A DNA stretch of 64,000 nucleotides from Neomesorhizobium sp963726065 (GTDB lineage Bacteria; Pseudomonadota; Alphaproteobacteria; Rhizobiales; Rhizobiaceae): contig CAVSAU010000016.1 in NCBI GenBank assembly GCA_963726065.1, positions 682,001 through 746,000 of the forward strand, written 5' to 3'. The stretch's first letter is position 1. Every line of letters begins with the position of its first letter. Positions 19,505 through 30,000 of the stretch are shown in pieces. A program made the position numbers and the translations under genes. Below the pieces are notes generated by a model. That model was given only the letters and a program-made list of their open reading frames with translations, did not search any database and was not told the DNA's origin.

Positions 19505-20437
19505 TCAACCGTAGCGAAGCAATTTGAAGCAATCCCCGCTGCCGGAAGCCGATTGTGCAAGGAACTGTTTGGACCGATCTAGCCATTCCTGGTGCGAACT
19601 GGCATCCGCTTCAATCTCATCAGCCGGTTCAAGCGCGATAAAGCCGGGTCCCTTGCTGAAGAACCAGCACGCGCGTCCAAGAAGCCGCCGTCCGCGCTGC
19701 CGCAAAAGGTCAGCATCGTAAAAGATGTCCATCACTTCCTGCTTGATCCTTTGTTCCTTTTCGGGATTGGCGATCGCGGCGGCAAGCGGCGCATCGCCAA
19801 TCGCGGCGTGGAGATCCTTGTAGTCCAGGGCAAGCTGGGTCGTCGCATATCTGATTTCGCTTTCGTCTCTGACGATGTTGAACCACAGAGTGGGATCGAG
19901 TTCGTTGACGACGAACGACGATTCAAAATCGCGAGATATGTTCATGGCCTCGAACTCCTGGACGTCGACATCGCGCTCCACGAGAAGCAATTTGGCAACT
20001 TGCGCCGCGAATTCTGCTCCGCGCACGCTGACCGCGTGGTTCGCTCCACCATTTTCCGGATCGATATAGGGTCCACCCTCATCAAGCAATTCGTCAAATT
20101 CGTTGAGGGATTCGACGACTGCCGATCCGCGAGCGATGCGAAGCGCCATTTTGGCGAGAACCTGCTGCAACTCGGCTTCGCGTCTACGGTAATCCTGATA
20201 GTTCTGCTGGAAAAAGAAAATAAACAGAGACACTCCGATACCGATCAGGATCACGCCCAACTGCGAAAATGTGTTGCGGTAATATTCAAGCAGCTTTTCT
20301 TGATGACGCTCCTCCTGACGCACACTGTGGGCAACACGGATATTGAAGATCAGTGAAATGATGAGGAGCCCTGTCCCGACCAGGACAAGGCCGCCGATGA
20401 GGAGATAACCGTGACCGGAGAGGACGTTGAAATCCAT
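19505..20437 (-). CDS. Hypothetical membrane protein with N-terminal two-span hairpin
   Basis: The protein has 310 residues. I do not recognise the family. Two hydrophobic spans (residues 12-32 and about 58-78, VILIGIGVSLFIFFF) flank a charged loop, SVRQEERHQEKLLEYYRN. A long soluble C-terminal part follows, starting with a predicted helix (RRREAELQQVLAKMALRIA) and rich in acidic residues. The first 80 residues resemble the membrane hairpin of proteins that anchor a cytoplasmic sensor domain. There is no partner gene: the neighbours are a dehydrogenase and gguC, each separated by a gap. Confidence 0.7.
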   Translation of the reverse strand: MDFNVLSGHGYLLIGGLVLVGTGLLIISLIFNIRVAHSVRQEERHQEKLLEYYRNTFSQLGVILIGIGVSLFIFFFQQNYQDYRRREAELQQVLAKMALRIARGSAVVESLNEFDELLDEGGPYIDPENGGANHAVSVRGAEFAAQVAKLLLVERDVDVQEFEAMNISRDFESSFVVNELDPTLWFNIVRDESEIRYATTQLALDYKDLHAAIGDAPLAAAIANPEKEQRIKQEVMDIFYDADLLRQRGRRLLGRACWFFSKGPGFIALEPADEIEADASSHQEWLDRSKQFLAQSASGSGDCFKLLRYG

Positions 20438-20649
20438 TTTTGCTGGTTAGGTTGCTTGCAGGCCGTATCAGAATACATGAGACTAATGCCACGCGCAGCA
20501 GAAATACCAGAATCAAAGACGTTTCTGCTCATTATTCTTGGTTCTTGTCGATTTCGTCACATTAACAGCAACCACAGCCAACGATTCCCAATTCGGCTCG
20601 TCATGGCCCGATCGGCGGATTGGCTGCCGCGAAACGGCGATACAGCTTG

Positions 20650-21642
20650 TCAGAGTGCCTTGACCGCGACCGTGTCGGGCGCCTCGATCTTCAGCGGGTT
20701 GCGTAGCGGCAGGCCGAAATCGGGCGAACTGATCTCAAACACGTCGCCCGCCTCGGGTTTGATTCCATCGGCGAAGGAGAGTGTCGCGGTGCCGAACATA
20801 TGGATGTGCACATCGCCGGGCTGACGGAATACAGCGTATTTGAAGTGGTGGTGTTCAAGGTTAGCGATGGTGTGCGACATGTTCGCCTCTCCCGAAAGGA
20901 ACGGCTTTTCCCAAAGCGTCTTGCCATCGCGAACTATGCGGGACGTACCGCGAACATCGGCGGGAAGCTCGCCCACGAGGATTTCCGGTCCGTAGGAAGC
21001 GTTGCGAAGCTTCGAGTGCGCCAAATACAGGTAATTCATGCGCTCGGTGACGTGGTCGGAGAACTCGTTGGAAAGGGCGAAGCCGACGCGGAAAGGCGTA
21101 CCGTCATCGCCGATGACATAAACACCTGCGATCTCAGGTTCCTCACCGCCATCCCGTGCGAAATGCGGCGACACAAGAGGAGCGCCCGGCGCGACCGCCA
21201 TGGTGCCGTTGCCCTTGTAGAACCATTCGGGCTGCACTCCCACCGCACCGTCCTTCGGTTTGCCGTTTTCCAGACCGAGACGGAACATCTTCATGGAATC
21301 GGTCAACGTCTCCTCGCCGTCCGCGCTCAGCTTCTTGTGCATGGCGTCGCGCGCCGACGCCGAACCGAGATGCGTCAGACCGGTGCCTGTCAGATGCAGG
21401 TGCGCAGCGTCGGGATGATTGATCGGCGAGATTAGGCGTCCCTGCCGATAGGCGGCTTCCAGATCGACAGTTTTGCCGAACCCCTTGCGTTCGATCAGCG
21501 CGGCAAGGGAAATGCCGGTACGGGCCGCCTCCAGCGCCAGGGAGTATACGCTCTTGGCGCCGTTCAGGACCCTTGTGGCGCCGTCAAAGCGTGCAACGAC
21601 CTGGATCATATCCGACGCGTCGACGATCTGTGAAATCAGCAT
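20650..21642 (-). CDS. gguC: GguC/AraD1-family protein (fumarylacetoacetate hydrolase-like fold)
   Basis: This 330-residue cytoplasmic protein of the FAH-like fold is found after gguAB in agrobacteria and other rhizobia. Visible landmarks are SPINHPDAAHLHLTGTGLTH, GVQPEWFYKG, the metal-site region PEIAGVYVIGDDG and GFALSNEFSDHVTE, and the C-terminal GDVHIHMFGTATLSF. Members have been proposed to act as L-2-keto-3-deoxyarabonate dehydratases (AraD1) in nonphosphorylative arabinose breakdown. It follows gguB by 182 bases on the same strand, so it is probably the last gene of the chvE-gguA-gguB-gguC unit. That agrees with uptake of arabinose, galactose or xylose. Confidence 0.9.
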   Translation of the reverse strand: MLISQIVDASDMIQVVARFDGATRVLNGAKSVYSLALEAARTGISLAALIERKGFGKTVDLEAAYRQGRLISPINHPDAAHLHLTGTGLTHLGSASARDAMHKKLSADGEETLTDSMKMFRLGLENGKPKDGAVGVQPEWFYKGNGTMAVAPGAPLVSPHFARDGGEEPEIAGVYVIGDDGTPFRVGFALSNEFSDHVTERMNYLYLAHSKLRNASYGPEILVGELPADVRGTSRIVRDGKTLWEKPFLSGEANMSHTIANLEHHHFKYAVFRQPGDVHIHMFGTATLSFADGIKPEAGDVFEISSPDFGLPLRNPLKIEAPDTVAVKAL

Positions 21643-21824
21643 TGCTCAACCTCCTCGCTTGCGGCGCTTCCATGCGGTCACCGCGGTTCTCCCGCACAAA
21701 ATTCTCCCTCTCGCCGCCCAATCGAACCGGGCCGCGGGATGTCTTCAAAACCTGATTTCCGCCGTTTGAAGCGTGTTTGCCCGCTTGGTCGGGATCAACA
21801 ATTGCGGCGGCTTCTTCCTGCCTG

Positions 21825-23117
21825 CTATGCCTTGTTCTTGTTGTAGACGTCGAAGACCACGGCGCCGAGCAGCACAAGGCCTTTCACCACCTGCTGCCAG
21901 TCGACATTGACGCCCATGATCGACATGCCGTTGTTCATCACACCCATGATGAAACCGCCGACCACGGCGCCGATCACCTGGCCGACACCCCCCATGGCCG
22001 ACGCCCCGCCGATGAACACGGCGGCAATGACGTCGAGTTCGCTGCCGAGACCTGCGGCCGGCACCGCCTGCCCGAGACGCGCTGCGATGATCAACCCGCC
22101 GAGCGCAGACAGGACGCCCATATTAATGAAGACAATAAGGGTCAGCCGTTCGGTGTTGATGCCGGACAGTTGCGCGGCCTTTGCATTGCCACCCATTGCG
22201 TAGATGCGGCGGCCGATCGTCATGCGTTTGGTGACGAAGACGAACAATGCAATCAGCAATGCCATGACCATCAGTACAATCGGCAGACCTCTGTAGGTCG
22301 CGAACTGGTAGACGAGGAACAGGACCAGCGCGCTGATCACCAGCGTCTTGATCGTGAACAGAACGAAGGGCTCGGCGTGGTATCCATGGCGCTCGCGCGT
22401 GCGGCGCGCCTTGATGCCGAAATAGGCGTAGGCCAGTACACCGATGACCCCGATGACGATGGTGGTCATGTGCAGGCTGAGACCGCTGCCGACGATGGTT
22501 TTGCCGGCGGCATTCACGGTTGGCGCAACGATGGTCCAGGTTCCAATCACGTCGGGAATGAAGCCCGAGCTCAGCGCCTTGAAGCTGTCAGGAAGCGGCC
22601 CGACGGACGAGCCGCCTCCCAGCAGCGCCTGGCACATGCCGCGGAACATCAGCATGCCCGCCAGCGTGACGATGAAACTTGGTATTCGGTGATAGGCGAC
22701 CCAATAGCCCTGCGCAGCGCCTATGGCACCGCCGATGATGAGGCAGACGATCGAAACCACGAGGGGATTGCTGAGGAAACCGAGCGGCCAGATGACCATC
22801 ATCATGGCGGCAAGGGCGCCAATGAAACCGGCGACAGAGCCAACGCTGAGATCGATGTGGCCGGACACGATCACCAAGAGCATGCCCAGCGCCATGACGA
22901 TGATGAAGCTGTTCTGCTGCACCAGGTTGCTGAGGTTGACGGGCTTGAAAAGCGTCCCGGAGGTGGTGAACTGGAAGAAGATCATGATGGCGATCAGCGC
23001 GAGCACGAGGCCGTAGTCGCGCAAATTGGTGACCAGCGCCGAGACGGCGACGCGGGGCCTTTGCTGAACGCTTTCGGCGACACCGGTCTGCGGGGCGGGA
23101 GTGGTATCGGTGCTCAT
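21825..23117 (-). CDS. gguB: Multiple sugar ABC transporter permease GguB
   Basis: This 430-residue inner membrane permease of the RbsC/XylH class (BPD_transp_2) has about 10-12 spans. The segments HIDLSVGSVAGFIGALAA, the EAA-like region NAKAAQLSGINTER and FIGGASAMGGVGQVIGAVVGG are characteristic. The length agrees with GguB and XylH, longer than RbsC because of the central LSLHMTTIVIGVIGVLAYAY insert. Its start overlaps the gguA stop by four bases (ATGA). It works with GguA and the receptor ChvE to import monosaccharides. Confidence 0.93.
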   Translation of the reverse strand: MSTDTTPAPQTGVAESVQQRPRVAVSALVTNLRDYGLVLALIAIMIFFQFTTSGTLFKPVNLSNLVQQNSFIIVMALGMLLVIVSGHIDLSVGSVAGFIGALAAMMMVIWPLGFLSNPLVVSIVCLIIGGAIGAAQGYWVAYHRIPSFIVTLAGMLMFRGMCQALLGGGSSVGPLPDSFKALSSGFIPDVIGTWTIVAPTVNAAGKTIVGSGLSLHMTTIVIGVIGVLAYAYFGIKARRTRERHGYHAEPFVLFTIKTLVISALVLFLVYQFATYRGLPIVLMVMALLIALFVFVTKRMTIGRRIYAMGGNAKAAQLSGINTERLTLIVFINMGVLSALGGLIIAARLGQAVPAAGLGSELDVIAAVFIGGASAMGGVGQVIGAVVGGFIMGVMNNGMSIMGVNVDWQQVVKGLVLLGAVVFDVYNKNKA

Positions 23118-24646
23118 GATGCTTTTCCTTCTCCCCGAACGATGGCGCGCATGATCTTTTCCTGACTTGCGTCCGAAGCCGCCATTTCGCCAACGATGCG
23201 GCCTTCGTTCATGACATAGATGCGGTCGGTAATTCCCAGCAGCTCGGGCATTTCCGACGAGATGACGATGATTGACTTACCCTCCGACGCGAGCCGCGCA
23301 ATGATCGTATAAATCTCGTACTTTGCACCAACGTCGATGCCGCGGGTAGGCTCATCGAGGATCAGCACTTCCGGGTTGGCGAAAAGCCATTTCGACAACA
23401 CCACTTTTTGCTGGTTGCCGCCCGAAAGATTGCCGGTCATCTGGTAAACGCTCGATGCCCGGATATTGGTCTTGCTGCGATAGTCGTTGGCAGCGGCAAG
23501 TTCGCGCAAATCGTCAATCACGCCGTATCGCGACACGCCACCGAGATTGGCCAGCGTGACGTTATGCTTGATGTGGTCGATCAGATTGAGGCCATAGGTC
23601 TTGCGGTCCTCGGTGACATAGGCAATGCCGTGCTCGACCGCCCTGCCCACCGTCGAAGTGTCGATCGGCTTGCCTTTGAACAGAACCTCGCCGGTGATGT
23701 GCCGCCCATAGGAACGTCCGAACAGGCTCATAGCAAATTCCGTGCGCCCCGCGCCCATCAAGCCCGCAATGCCTACCACCTCGCCCTGGCGGACGTTGAT
23801 GCCGATGCCCTTGATGACCTGCCGCTCGGCATGGATGGGGTGATAGACCGACCAGTTTTTCACCTCGAAGACGACCTCGCCGATCTCTGGCTCGCGCGGC
23901 GGGTAGCGGTCGTCGAGAGCACGCCCCACCATCGAGGTTATGATGCGGTCTTCGCTGATGTCCTGCTTGGGGAGTGTCTCGATGGTCTGTCCGTCACGTA
24001 TGATCGTAACGTTGTCGGCAACCCGGCTCACCTCATTTAATTTGTGAGAGATGAGGATGGAGGTGAGACCCTGGCGCTTGAATTCCAAGAGGAGGTCGAG
24101 CAGCGCCTGACTATCCTTCTCGGACAGGCTGGCGGTTGGTTCGTCGAGGATCAGCAGCCGGACTTCCTTGCTCAGCGCCTTGGCGATTTCGACGAGTTGC
24201 TGTTTGCCAACGCCGATATTCGTGATCAGCGTCTTTGGGTCCTCGCTCAGTCCCACCTTCTTCAACAAGGCGCGCGTGCGCGCCTCGTTGGCGTCCCAGT
24301 CGATGATCCCATATCTGGCGTGTTCATTGCCGAGAAAGATGTTTTCAGCAATCGACAGCATCGGCACCAGCGCGAGTTCCTGGTGAATGATCACGATGCC
24401 CTGGCGCTCGCTGTCATGGATGCCTTTGAAATGGCAATCCTGCCCGTGATAGAGGATCGTGCCCTCATAGGTGCCCGACGGATAAACCCCCGAAAGCACC
24501 TTCATCAGCGTCGATTTGCCGGCGCCGTTTTCGCCAACGACGGCATGGATTTCGCCTTCCCGTACGCTGAGATTGACGTTGGACAGCGCCTTGACGCCGG
24601 GAAACGTCTTGGTGATGCCGCGCATCTCCAAAATCGTCGAGGCCAT
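23114..24646 (-). CDS. gguA: Multiple sugar ABC transporter ATPase GguA
   Basis: This 510-residue cytoplasmic double ATPase is of the sugar CUT2 class. Domain 1 has GENGAGKSTLMKVLSG, GVGKQQLVEIAKALS and LLILDEPTASL. Domain 2 is degenerate at its Walker A (GIAGLMGAGRTE) as usual for CUT2, with LSGGNQQKVVLSKWL and LILDEPTRGIDVG. The ATG at 24646 (MASTILEM) begins the conserved region; nine more in-frame codons upstream are possible. The chvE stop lies 98 bases upstream across a perfect hairpin, which would let the receptor be made in excess over GguA and GguB. Confidence 0.93.
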   Translation of the reverse strand: MASTILEMRGITKTFPGVKALSNVNLSVREGEIHAVVGENGAGKSTLMKVLSGVYPSGTYEGTILYHGQDCHFKGIHDSERQGIVIIHQELALVPMLSIAENIFLGNEHARYGIIDWDANEARTRALLKKVGLSEDPKTLITNIGVGKQQLVEIAKALSKEVRLLILDEPTASLSEKDSQALLDLLLEFKRQGLTSILISHKLNEVSRVADNVTIIRDGQTIETLPKQDISEDRIITSMVGRALDDRYPPREPEIGEVVFEVKNWSVYHPIHAERQVIKGIGINVRQGEVVGIAGLMGAGRTEFAMSLFGRSYGRHITGEVLFKGKPIDTSTVGRAVEHGIAYVTEDRKTYGLNLIDHIKHNVTLANLGGVSRYGVIDDLRELAAANDYRSKTNIRASSVYQMTGNLSGGNQQKVVLSKWLFANPEVLILDEPTRGIDVGAKYEIYTIIARLASEGKSIIVISSEMPELLGITDRIYVMNEGRIVGEMAASDASQEKIMRAIVRGEGKAS

Positions 24647-24697
24647 TGCTGACAGAGCTCCTGCGAGACCCACACAGTATCGGAGTCGGTGGTCAAC

Positions 24698-24733
24698 GAT
24701 AAGGGCTCTGCACCACCATGCAGAGCCCTTATC
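24698..24733 (-). promoter_or_regulatory. Perfect 15-bp intercistronic hairpin between chvE and gguA
   Basis: GATAAGGGCTCTGCA (24698-24712) and TGCAGAGCCCTTATC (24719-24733) pair without mismatch around a 6-base loop. On the transcribed strand it follows the chvE stop by ten bases and has no real T-tract, so partial termination or 3'-end protection of chvE mRNA is more likely than full termination. Confidence 0.75.
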
Positions 24734-24743
24734 TGTCGAAGGC

Positions 24744-25814
24744 TTACTTCAGCTCTTCAGCCTTGATGTAGCCGAAGTCGACAACCAGCGCCTGGTAGTT
24801 CGACTTGTCAACGTCATGCGGCGTCAGCAGGATCGAGGGAACAACCTTGACGTCGTTGTTATAGGTCTTCTCGTCAAGGCCGTCCGGCTTGCCGCCCGAG
24901 GTCACCTTGTCGACCAGTTCGACAGTCGCCTTCGCCAGTTCGCGGGTGTCCTTGAACACGGTCGAATATTGCTCGCCGGCGATAATCGCCTTCACTGAAG
25001 CTGTCTCGGCGTCCTGGCCGGTAACGATCGGCCACGGCTGCTCTGCGCTGCCATAGCCGACGGCACGCAGCGAAGCGATGATGCCGCGGGACAGGCCGTC
25101 ATAGGGCGAAAGCACGCCGTCGACCCGGGTGCCGTCCGAATAGTTGGCCGACAGCAGGTTATCCATGCGCGCCTGGGCGGTAGCCGCCAGCCAGCGCAAC
25201 GTGCCAACCTTGTCCATTCCGGTTTGACCGGACTTGATCTTGATGCTGCCGTCATCGATCAGCGGCTGCAGAACGCTCATCGCGCCGTCATAGAAAAAGA
25301 AAGCATTGTTGTCGTCCGGCGAGCCGCCAAAGAGTTCGACGTTCCAGGGTTTGGTGTCCGGGAAGCGTTCCTTCAGGCCCTTGACCAGCGAGTTGGCCTG
25401 GATGACGCCGACGCCGAAATTGTCGAAGGTCGTGTAGTAGTCGACGTTCGGCGTCTTCTTGATCAGGCGGTCGTAGGCGACCACGACGACGCCGGCATCA
25501 GCCGCTTTCTGCAGCGCGTCCGACATGGTCGTGCCGTCGATCGAAGCGATAATGAGCGCTTTCGGGCCTTTGGTGATTTCGTTCTCGAGCTGGCTGAGCT
25601 GGTTTGGAATGTCGTCCTGCGCATATTGCAGGTCGACCGTGTAGCCAAGAGCCTCAAGTTGCGACTTGACGGCGTCACCGTCATTGATCCAGCGTTGCGA
25701 TGTCTTGGTGGGCATCAGCACGCCTACCAGTCCCTTGTCCTGCGCGTGCGCGCTGTAGCTCATTGATGCCAGGCTGAGCGCGAGCGCGCCAACCAATGCC
25801 TTGATTATTTTCAC
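24744..25814 (-). CDS. chvE: Multiple monosaccharide-binding periplasmic protein ChvE
   Basis: This 356-residue receptor of the ribose/galactose-binding class has a Sec signal ending SAHAQ. Conserved features are GVLMPTKTSQRWINDGD, DLQYAQDDIPNQLSQLENEI, VAYDRLIKKTPNVDYYTTFDN and PWPIVTGQDAETASVKAII, as in ChvE, which binds glucose, galactose, arabinose and xylose. In Agrobacterium ChvE also presents plant sugars to the VirA sensor. No vir genes are visible here, so plain sugar uptake with GguAB is the safe reading. It is the first gene of the unit and divergent from the LysR gene at 26059, its expected regulator. Confidence 0.95.
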   Translation of the reverse strand: MKIIKALVGALALSLASMSYSAHAQDKGLVGVLMPTKTSQRWINDGDAVKSQLEALGYTVDLQYAQDDIPNQLSQLENEITKGPKALIIASIDGTTMSDALQKAADAGVVVVAYDRLIKKTPNVDYYTTFDNFGVGVIQANSLVKGLKERFPDTKPWNVELFGGSPDDNNAFFFYDGAMSVLQPLIDDGSIKIKSGQTGMDKVGTLRWLAATAQARMDNLLSANYSDGTRVDGVLSPYDGLSRGIIASLRAVGYGSAEQPWPIVTGQDAETASVKAIIAGEQYSTVFKDTRELAKATVELVDKVTSGGKPDGLDEKTYNNDVKVVPSILLTPHDVDKSNYQALVVDFGYIKAEELK

Positions 25815-25982
25815 GTGTCATCCTCCCTGGTGATGAAAGCGCGACCCGGACCTGAGCCTGATCGCGCATAATGCCGTAGCCTAGGTTCGCAGTTGCTTCC
25901 CCTCAATGCACCGGCTGACATATCTGCGAACGCGACGAGGGCAGACGAATAATCGACCGGACATCGCGAACCTGTCTTCCAT

Positions 25983-26034
25983 TGATATAACTGTCAAATA
26001 CCATTTCGGACGTCTCGCATAATTTTCTGATATA
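25983..26034. promoter_or_regulatory. chvE-gbpR divergent promoter region with TGATATA repeats
   Basis: The 244-base gap between the chvE and LysR starts is AT-rich and holds two direct copies of TGATATA, at 25983-25989 and 26028-26034, 45 bases apart. LysR regulators typically bind such a divergent region. Assigning the repeats to GbpR is a guess from position only. Confidence 0.35.
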
Positions 26035-26058
26035 TCTAATTCAAGAGCCCGATCTTCG

Positions 26059-27048
26059 ATGGAGGAATTTTTGTCGATCCGCGGTAATTTCTCGAACCTC
26101 GATGCGGCCGGCGACGACACGGAGGCGTTGCTTCGCAGTGGCTTGAAGCTCTCGCATTTGCGCTTGATCGTCGCGATCGAGGACAGCGGCCAGATCAGCG
26201 CCGCCGCTCATATGCTCAACATCTCGCAGCCCGCCGCCTCGCGCATGATCGCGCAGATGGAAGACATGCTCGGCATCCCCTTGTGCCGAAGGCTGCTGCG
26301 TGGCGTCGAACTGACGCCTTATGGGGCTGCTCTGGCGCGCCGTGGGCGTACGATGCTGCTCGAATTGCGCGAGGTCGATCGCGAGATATCGGACCTCAAG
26401 TCGGGTAAAGGTGGTGCGGTGTTTCTTGGCGCGGTGACAGCGCCGGCAATCGGGCTTGCCGTCCCGGCGATCCGGCGCATCCGCAAACGTTTCCCTCGCA
26501 TCGAGATCAGCGTGCAGGTCGAGACAAGCGGAGTGCTGGCGCGGGAACTGCTTGCCTCGCGGCATGATTTCATCATCGCTCGTATCCCGGATGACCTCAA
26601 TCCCAGGCTTTTCGACGCACGGGTCATCGGTATCGAGAAAGCCTGCCTCATCGTCAGGCGTGGCCATCCTCTGGCCGGGCGCCAGACGGTCGAGCTTGAG
26701 CAGCTGACCGGCTATGACTGGGTGTTTCAGCCGGCGGGATCACTGCTGAGGCGTACGCTCGAGACGATCTTTATGAGCCGCAATGTCGCCTTGCCCGACC
26801 GCATCCTCAATACCACGTCGCTGCTTTTGACACTGGTGATGGTGGCTCAATCAGACGCCATCGCGCCGGTCGCGCTCGACATGGCAAAATTCATCAACGA
26901 CGAAAACGGCCTTGCCGGGGCAATCGAGATCCTGCCGATTTCATTCGATATCGATGTACAGCCCTACAGCCTCATCACCGCGCGCAACCGTGCCCTCTCC
27001 CCGGCCGCCAGAATGCTTTACGACCATATTCTGGCGGAGATCCGCTAG
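26059..27048 (+). CDS. gbpR: LysR-family regulator, GbpR-like
   Basis: The protein has 329 residues. The N-terminal helix-turn-helix (LKLSHLRLIVAIEDSGQISA, then NISQPAASRMIAQMED; residues 30-80) and the LysR effector domain are complete. GbpR of Agrobacterium is divergent from chvE and controls it in response to galactose-type sugars; position and size agree. The start is uncertain: the ATG at 26059 has no good ribosome site, while GGAGGAA at 26061-26067 is ideally placed for an in-frame TTG at 26071. That would give 325 residues. It is convergent with the RND gene, nine bases between stops. Confidence 0.9.
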   Translation: MEEFLSIRGNFSNLDAAGDDTEALLRSGLKLSHLRLIVAIEDSGQISAAAHMLNISQPAASRMIAQMEDMLGIPLCRRLLRGVELTPYGAALARRGRTMLLELREVDREISDLKSGKGGAVFLGAVTAPAIGLAVPAIRRIRKRFPRIEISVQVETSGVLARELLASRHDFIIARIPDDLNPRLFDARVIGIEKACLIVRRGHPLAGRQTVELEQLTGYDWVFQPAGSLLRRTLETIFMSRNVALPDRILNTTSLLLTLVMVAQSDAIAPVALDMAKFINDENGLAGAIEILPISFDIDVQPYSLITARNRALSPAARMLYDHILAEIR

Positions 27049-27057
27049 TCGCACCGC

Positions 27058-30000
27058 CTAGCTCGGCGTCACGCTGCTCATCTCCTGCTTCTTCTTGCGT
27101 GCTAGCCGCCATTCCTCGAAGCGCTGAAGGATAACGAACAGAGACGGTACGAAGAGAATGGCAAGACAGGTCGAAGCAATCATGCCGGAAAAAACCGTGA
27201 TGCCGATCGACCTGCGCGCGCTGGCGCCCGCGCCTGTCGCCACGACCAGGGGCGCTACACCGAGGATGAAGGCGAAGGATGTCATCAGGATGGGCCGGAA
27301 GCGGGCGCGCGCCGCCTCGACTGCTGCTTCCACGATAGGAGTGCCGCTCGCACGCAGGTCCCGGGCGACTTCGACGATCAGGATCGCATTCTTGGCTGAC
27401 AGGGCAATGAGCAGGATAAGGCCGATCTGGACATAAAGATTGTTGGCAATGCCGGCGCCGTTGAGCACCAGGACCGGACCTATCAGCGAAAGCGGCGCTG
27501 CGAGCAGGACAGCGATCGGCGCAAACCAGCTCTCATACTGACCCGCAAGTACCAGATAGACGAGCAGAAGCGCCAGGCCGAAAACCAGGTAGATCTGGTT
27601 TGTGACGAGCTTTTCCTGGAACGACAGCGCCGTCCAGTCAAAGCCCGTGCCGGGTGGCAACGTGTCGGCCGCGACCTCCTCCAGCAGCTTGATTGCATCG
27701 CCCGACGAGAAATTTGACGCCTGCACGCCAATGATCGACGCCGAGGGATAGAGATTGTAGAGGCTGATGAGCGATGGGCCGACACTTGGCGTGATTGTCA
27801 GCACGGTTGAAAGCGGGATCATGTCGCCGCTCTGGTTGCGCACCGTCAGACGGCCTATGTCCTCAGGCGACCGGCGGAACTGTGCATCACCCTGCACGTA
27901 GATCTGGAATACCCGTCCGAATTTGTTGAACTGGCTGACATAGCTCGAGCCGAGATAGCCGGCTAGCGTCTGGAAAACCGCGTCCGTAGTGAGCTGGAGG
28001 TTCTGCACCTTTTCGCGATCGATCTCGACCTTGTATTGCGGAACATTGGCGCGGAAAGTCGCAGAGACACGCTGGATGCCCGACTGCGTTTCGGCGACCT
28101 TCACCATAGCGTTGACCGAGCCTTGCAGCTTGGCAAGGTCGAAGCTGCCATCGCGAAGCTCGATCTGCATGGTGAACCCGGCCGCGTTGCCAATGCCCTG
28201 GATCGGCGGAGGCGGCAGCACCAGCACACGCCCGTCCTCCATGCCGGAAAGGCTCGTGTTGAGCGTCGCGTAAAGAGAGGCGAGATCCTCGCCCTTGCCG
28301 CGCTGGCTCCAATCCTTGAGAATTATGTATGCCACGCCGGCATTGGCGAGCGACGAGTTGTTGTCTAGGGCCGAAATGCCGGCAATCGTCACGACCTGGT
28401 CGACACCCGGCGTCGCTTTGGCGATCTTCGAAACCTGCTGCAGCGTCTCCTGCGTGCGCCCCAGCGCGGCGCCGTCGGGCAACTGCACCGAGGCAAGCAG
28501 ATAGCCCTGGTCCTCAATCGGGATGAAGCCCGTCGCGACCCGCGACATGCCGTAGCCGGCCGCGCCGATGATGAGCAGCGCAATCACGCCCGTTACGGCG
28601 CTATGCCGCACCATTGCGCCGATCAGTCCGGCATAGCCGTTCTCCATGCGTTGATAGACGGCGTTGAAGCCGCGATAGAAAATGTTGCGCTGGTCAGGCG
28701 GCACCGGAGGCCTGAGCCAGAGAGCGCACTGCGTCGGCTTCAGCGTCGCTGCGTTTATGGCGCTGATCAGAGCAGTCGCCGCAATCACCAGCGCGAACTG
28801 CGCATAGATTTTACCCGTGAGCCCTTGCAGGAACGACGCCGGCAGGAACACCGCCATCAGCACCAGCGTGATACCGATGATAGGCCCGAACAGCGTTTTC
28901 ATCGCCGCAATTGCCGCGTCGTGGCCCGACATGCCACGTTCCATATTGTGACTGGCGCCCTCGACCACGACGATGGCGTCGTCGACAACGATGCCTATGG
29001 CAAGCACGATGGCGAAGAGTGTCGAGAGGTTGACGGAGAAACCAAGCGCGGCCATCGCCGCGAAAGCGCCGATGATCGTCACCGGCACGGTGGTCGCGGG
29101 CACCAGCATCGCCCTCCAATCCTGCAGGAAGACCAGGATGACGATGAGCACCAGCAAGGCGGCTTCGATCAGCGTCTTGTAGACCTCGTTGATCGCCTGG
29201 CTGACGAAGATCGTGGTGTTGAAGGGAATCGAATAGGCCATGCCCTGCGGAAACTCGCTCGCAAGTTCCTTCATCCTGGCTTCGACCCTTCCAGCAACAT
29301 CAAGCGCATTGGCGCCCGGCGACAGGAAAATGGCCATGCCAGCCGCAGGCTGGTCGTCGAGGGTGAAGAATTGGCCATAGGTCTGGGCGCCGAGTTCGAC
29401 GCGGCCAACGTCGCGCACACGCGTCAGGTCGCCGGCGGCGCCGGTCTTGACGACCACGGCGCCAAACTGATCGGGATCGTCGAGGCGGCTCTGCACTTCG
29501 ATCGTGTACTGGAAGGACTGATTGTCGGGCGAAGGCGGCGCTCCGACCTGGCCAGCTGTCACCTGTTCGCTTTGCTGGCCCAACGCCTGGACAACGTCCT
29601 GGGTCGTCAGGGCGCGCGCCCTCATCTTCTCGGGATCAAGCCAGACGCGCATTGAGTACTGCCCGGCGCCGAACACGTTGATGTTGCCGACACCGGGCAA
29701 CCGGGCAAGTTCGTCCTTCAGCCGGATGGTCGCATAGTTGCTGAGAAAGAGGCTGTCATATTTGCGGTCCGGCGAGGTGAGCGTCACGATCTCGAGAATC
29801 GCGGTCGACTTCTTCTGCACGATAACGCCCTGCACCTGCACAGCCTGCGGCAGGCTGGCCAAGGCAGCGGACACACGGTTCTGCACCAGCACCTGCGCCT
29901 GGTCGAGATCCGTGCCGATGGCGAAGGTGACGGTAAGGTTATAGCTGCCATCCGAGGTGGCGAAGGACTGCATGTAGATCATGCCCTCGACACCGTTGAC

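Noticed and set aside
18488..20437. Idea that the dehydrogenase and the membrane protein belong to the chvE operon
   Set aside because: Gaps of more than 80 and 210 bases and unrelated content; no shared overlap or signal supports it.
21777..23165. Long plus-strand open frame of 462 codons
   Set aside because: It lies exactly opposite gguB, which has full permease motifs. The plus reading is rich in His, Asp and Gln with no domain, a typical antisense shadow in GC-rich DNA.
24744..27048. ChvE/GbpR as evidence for a virulence (vir) region
   Set aside because: No virA, virG or T-DNA-type features are present; chvE is chromosomal and common in non-pathogenic rhizobia.
28603..29655. Plus-strand open frame of 350 codons
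   Set aside because: It is antisense to the RND pump gene and made of Arg/His/Gln-rich text without any motif.
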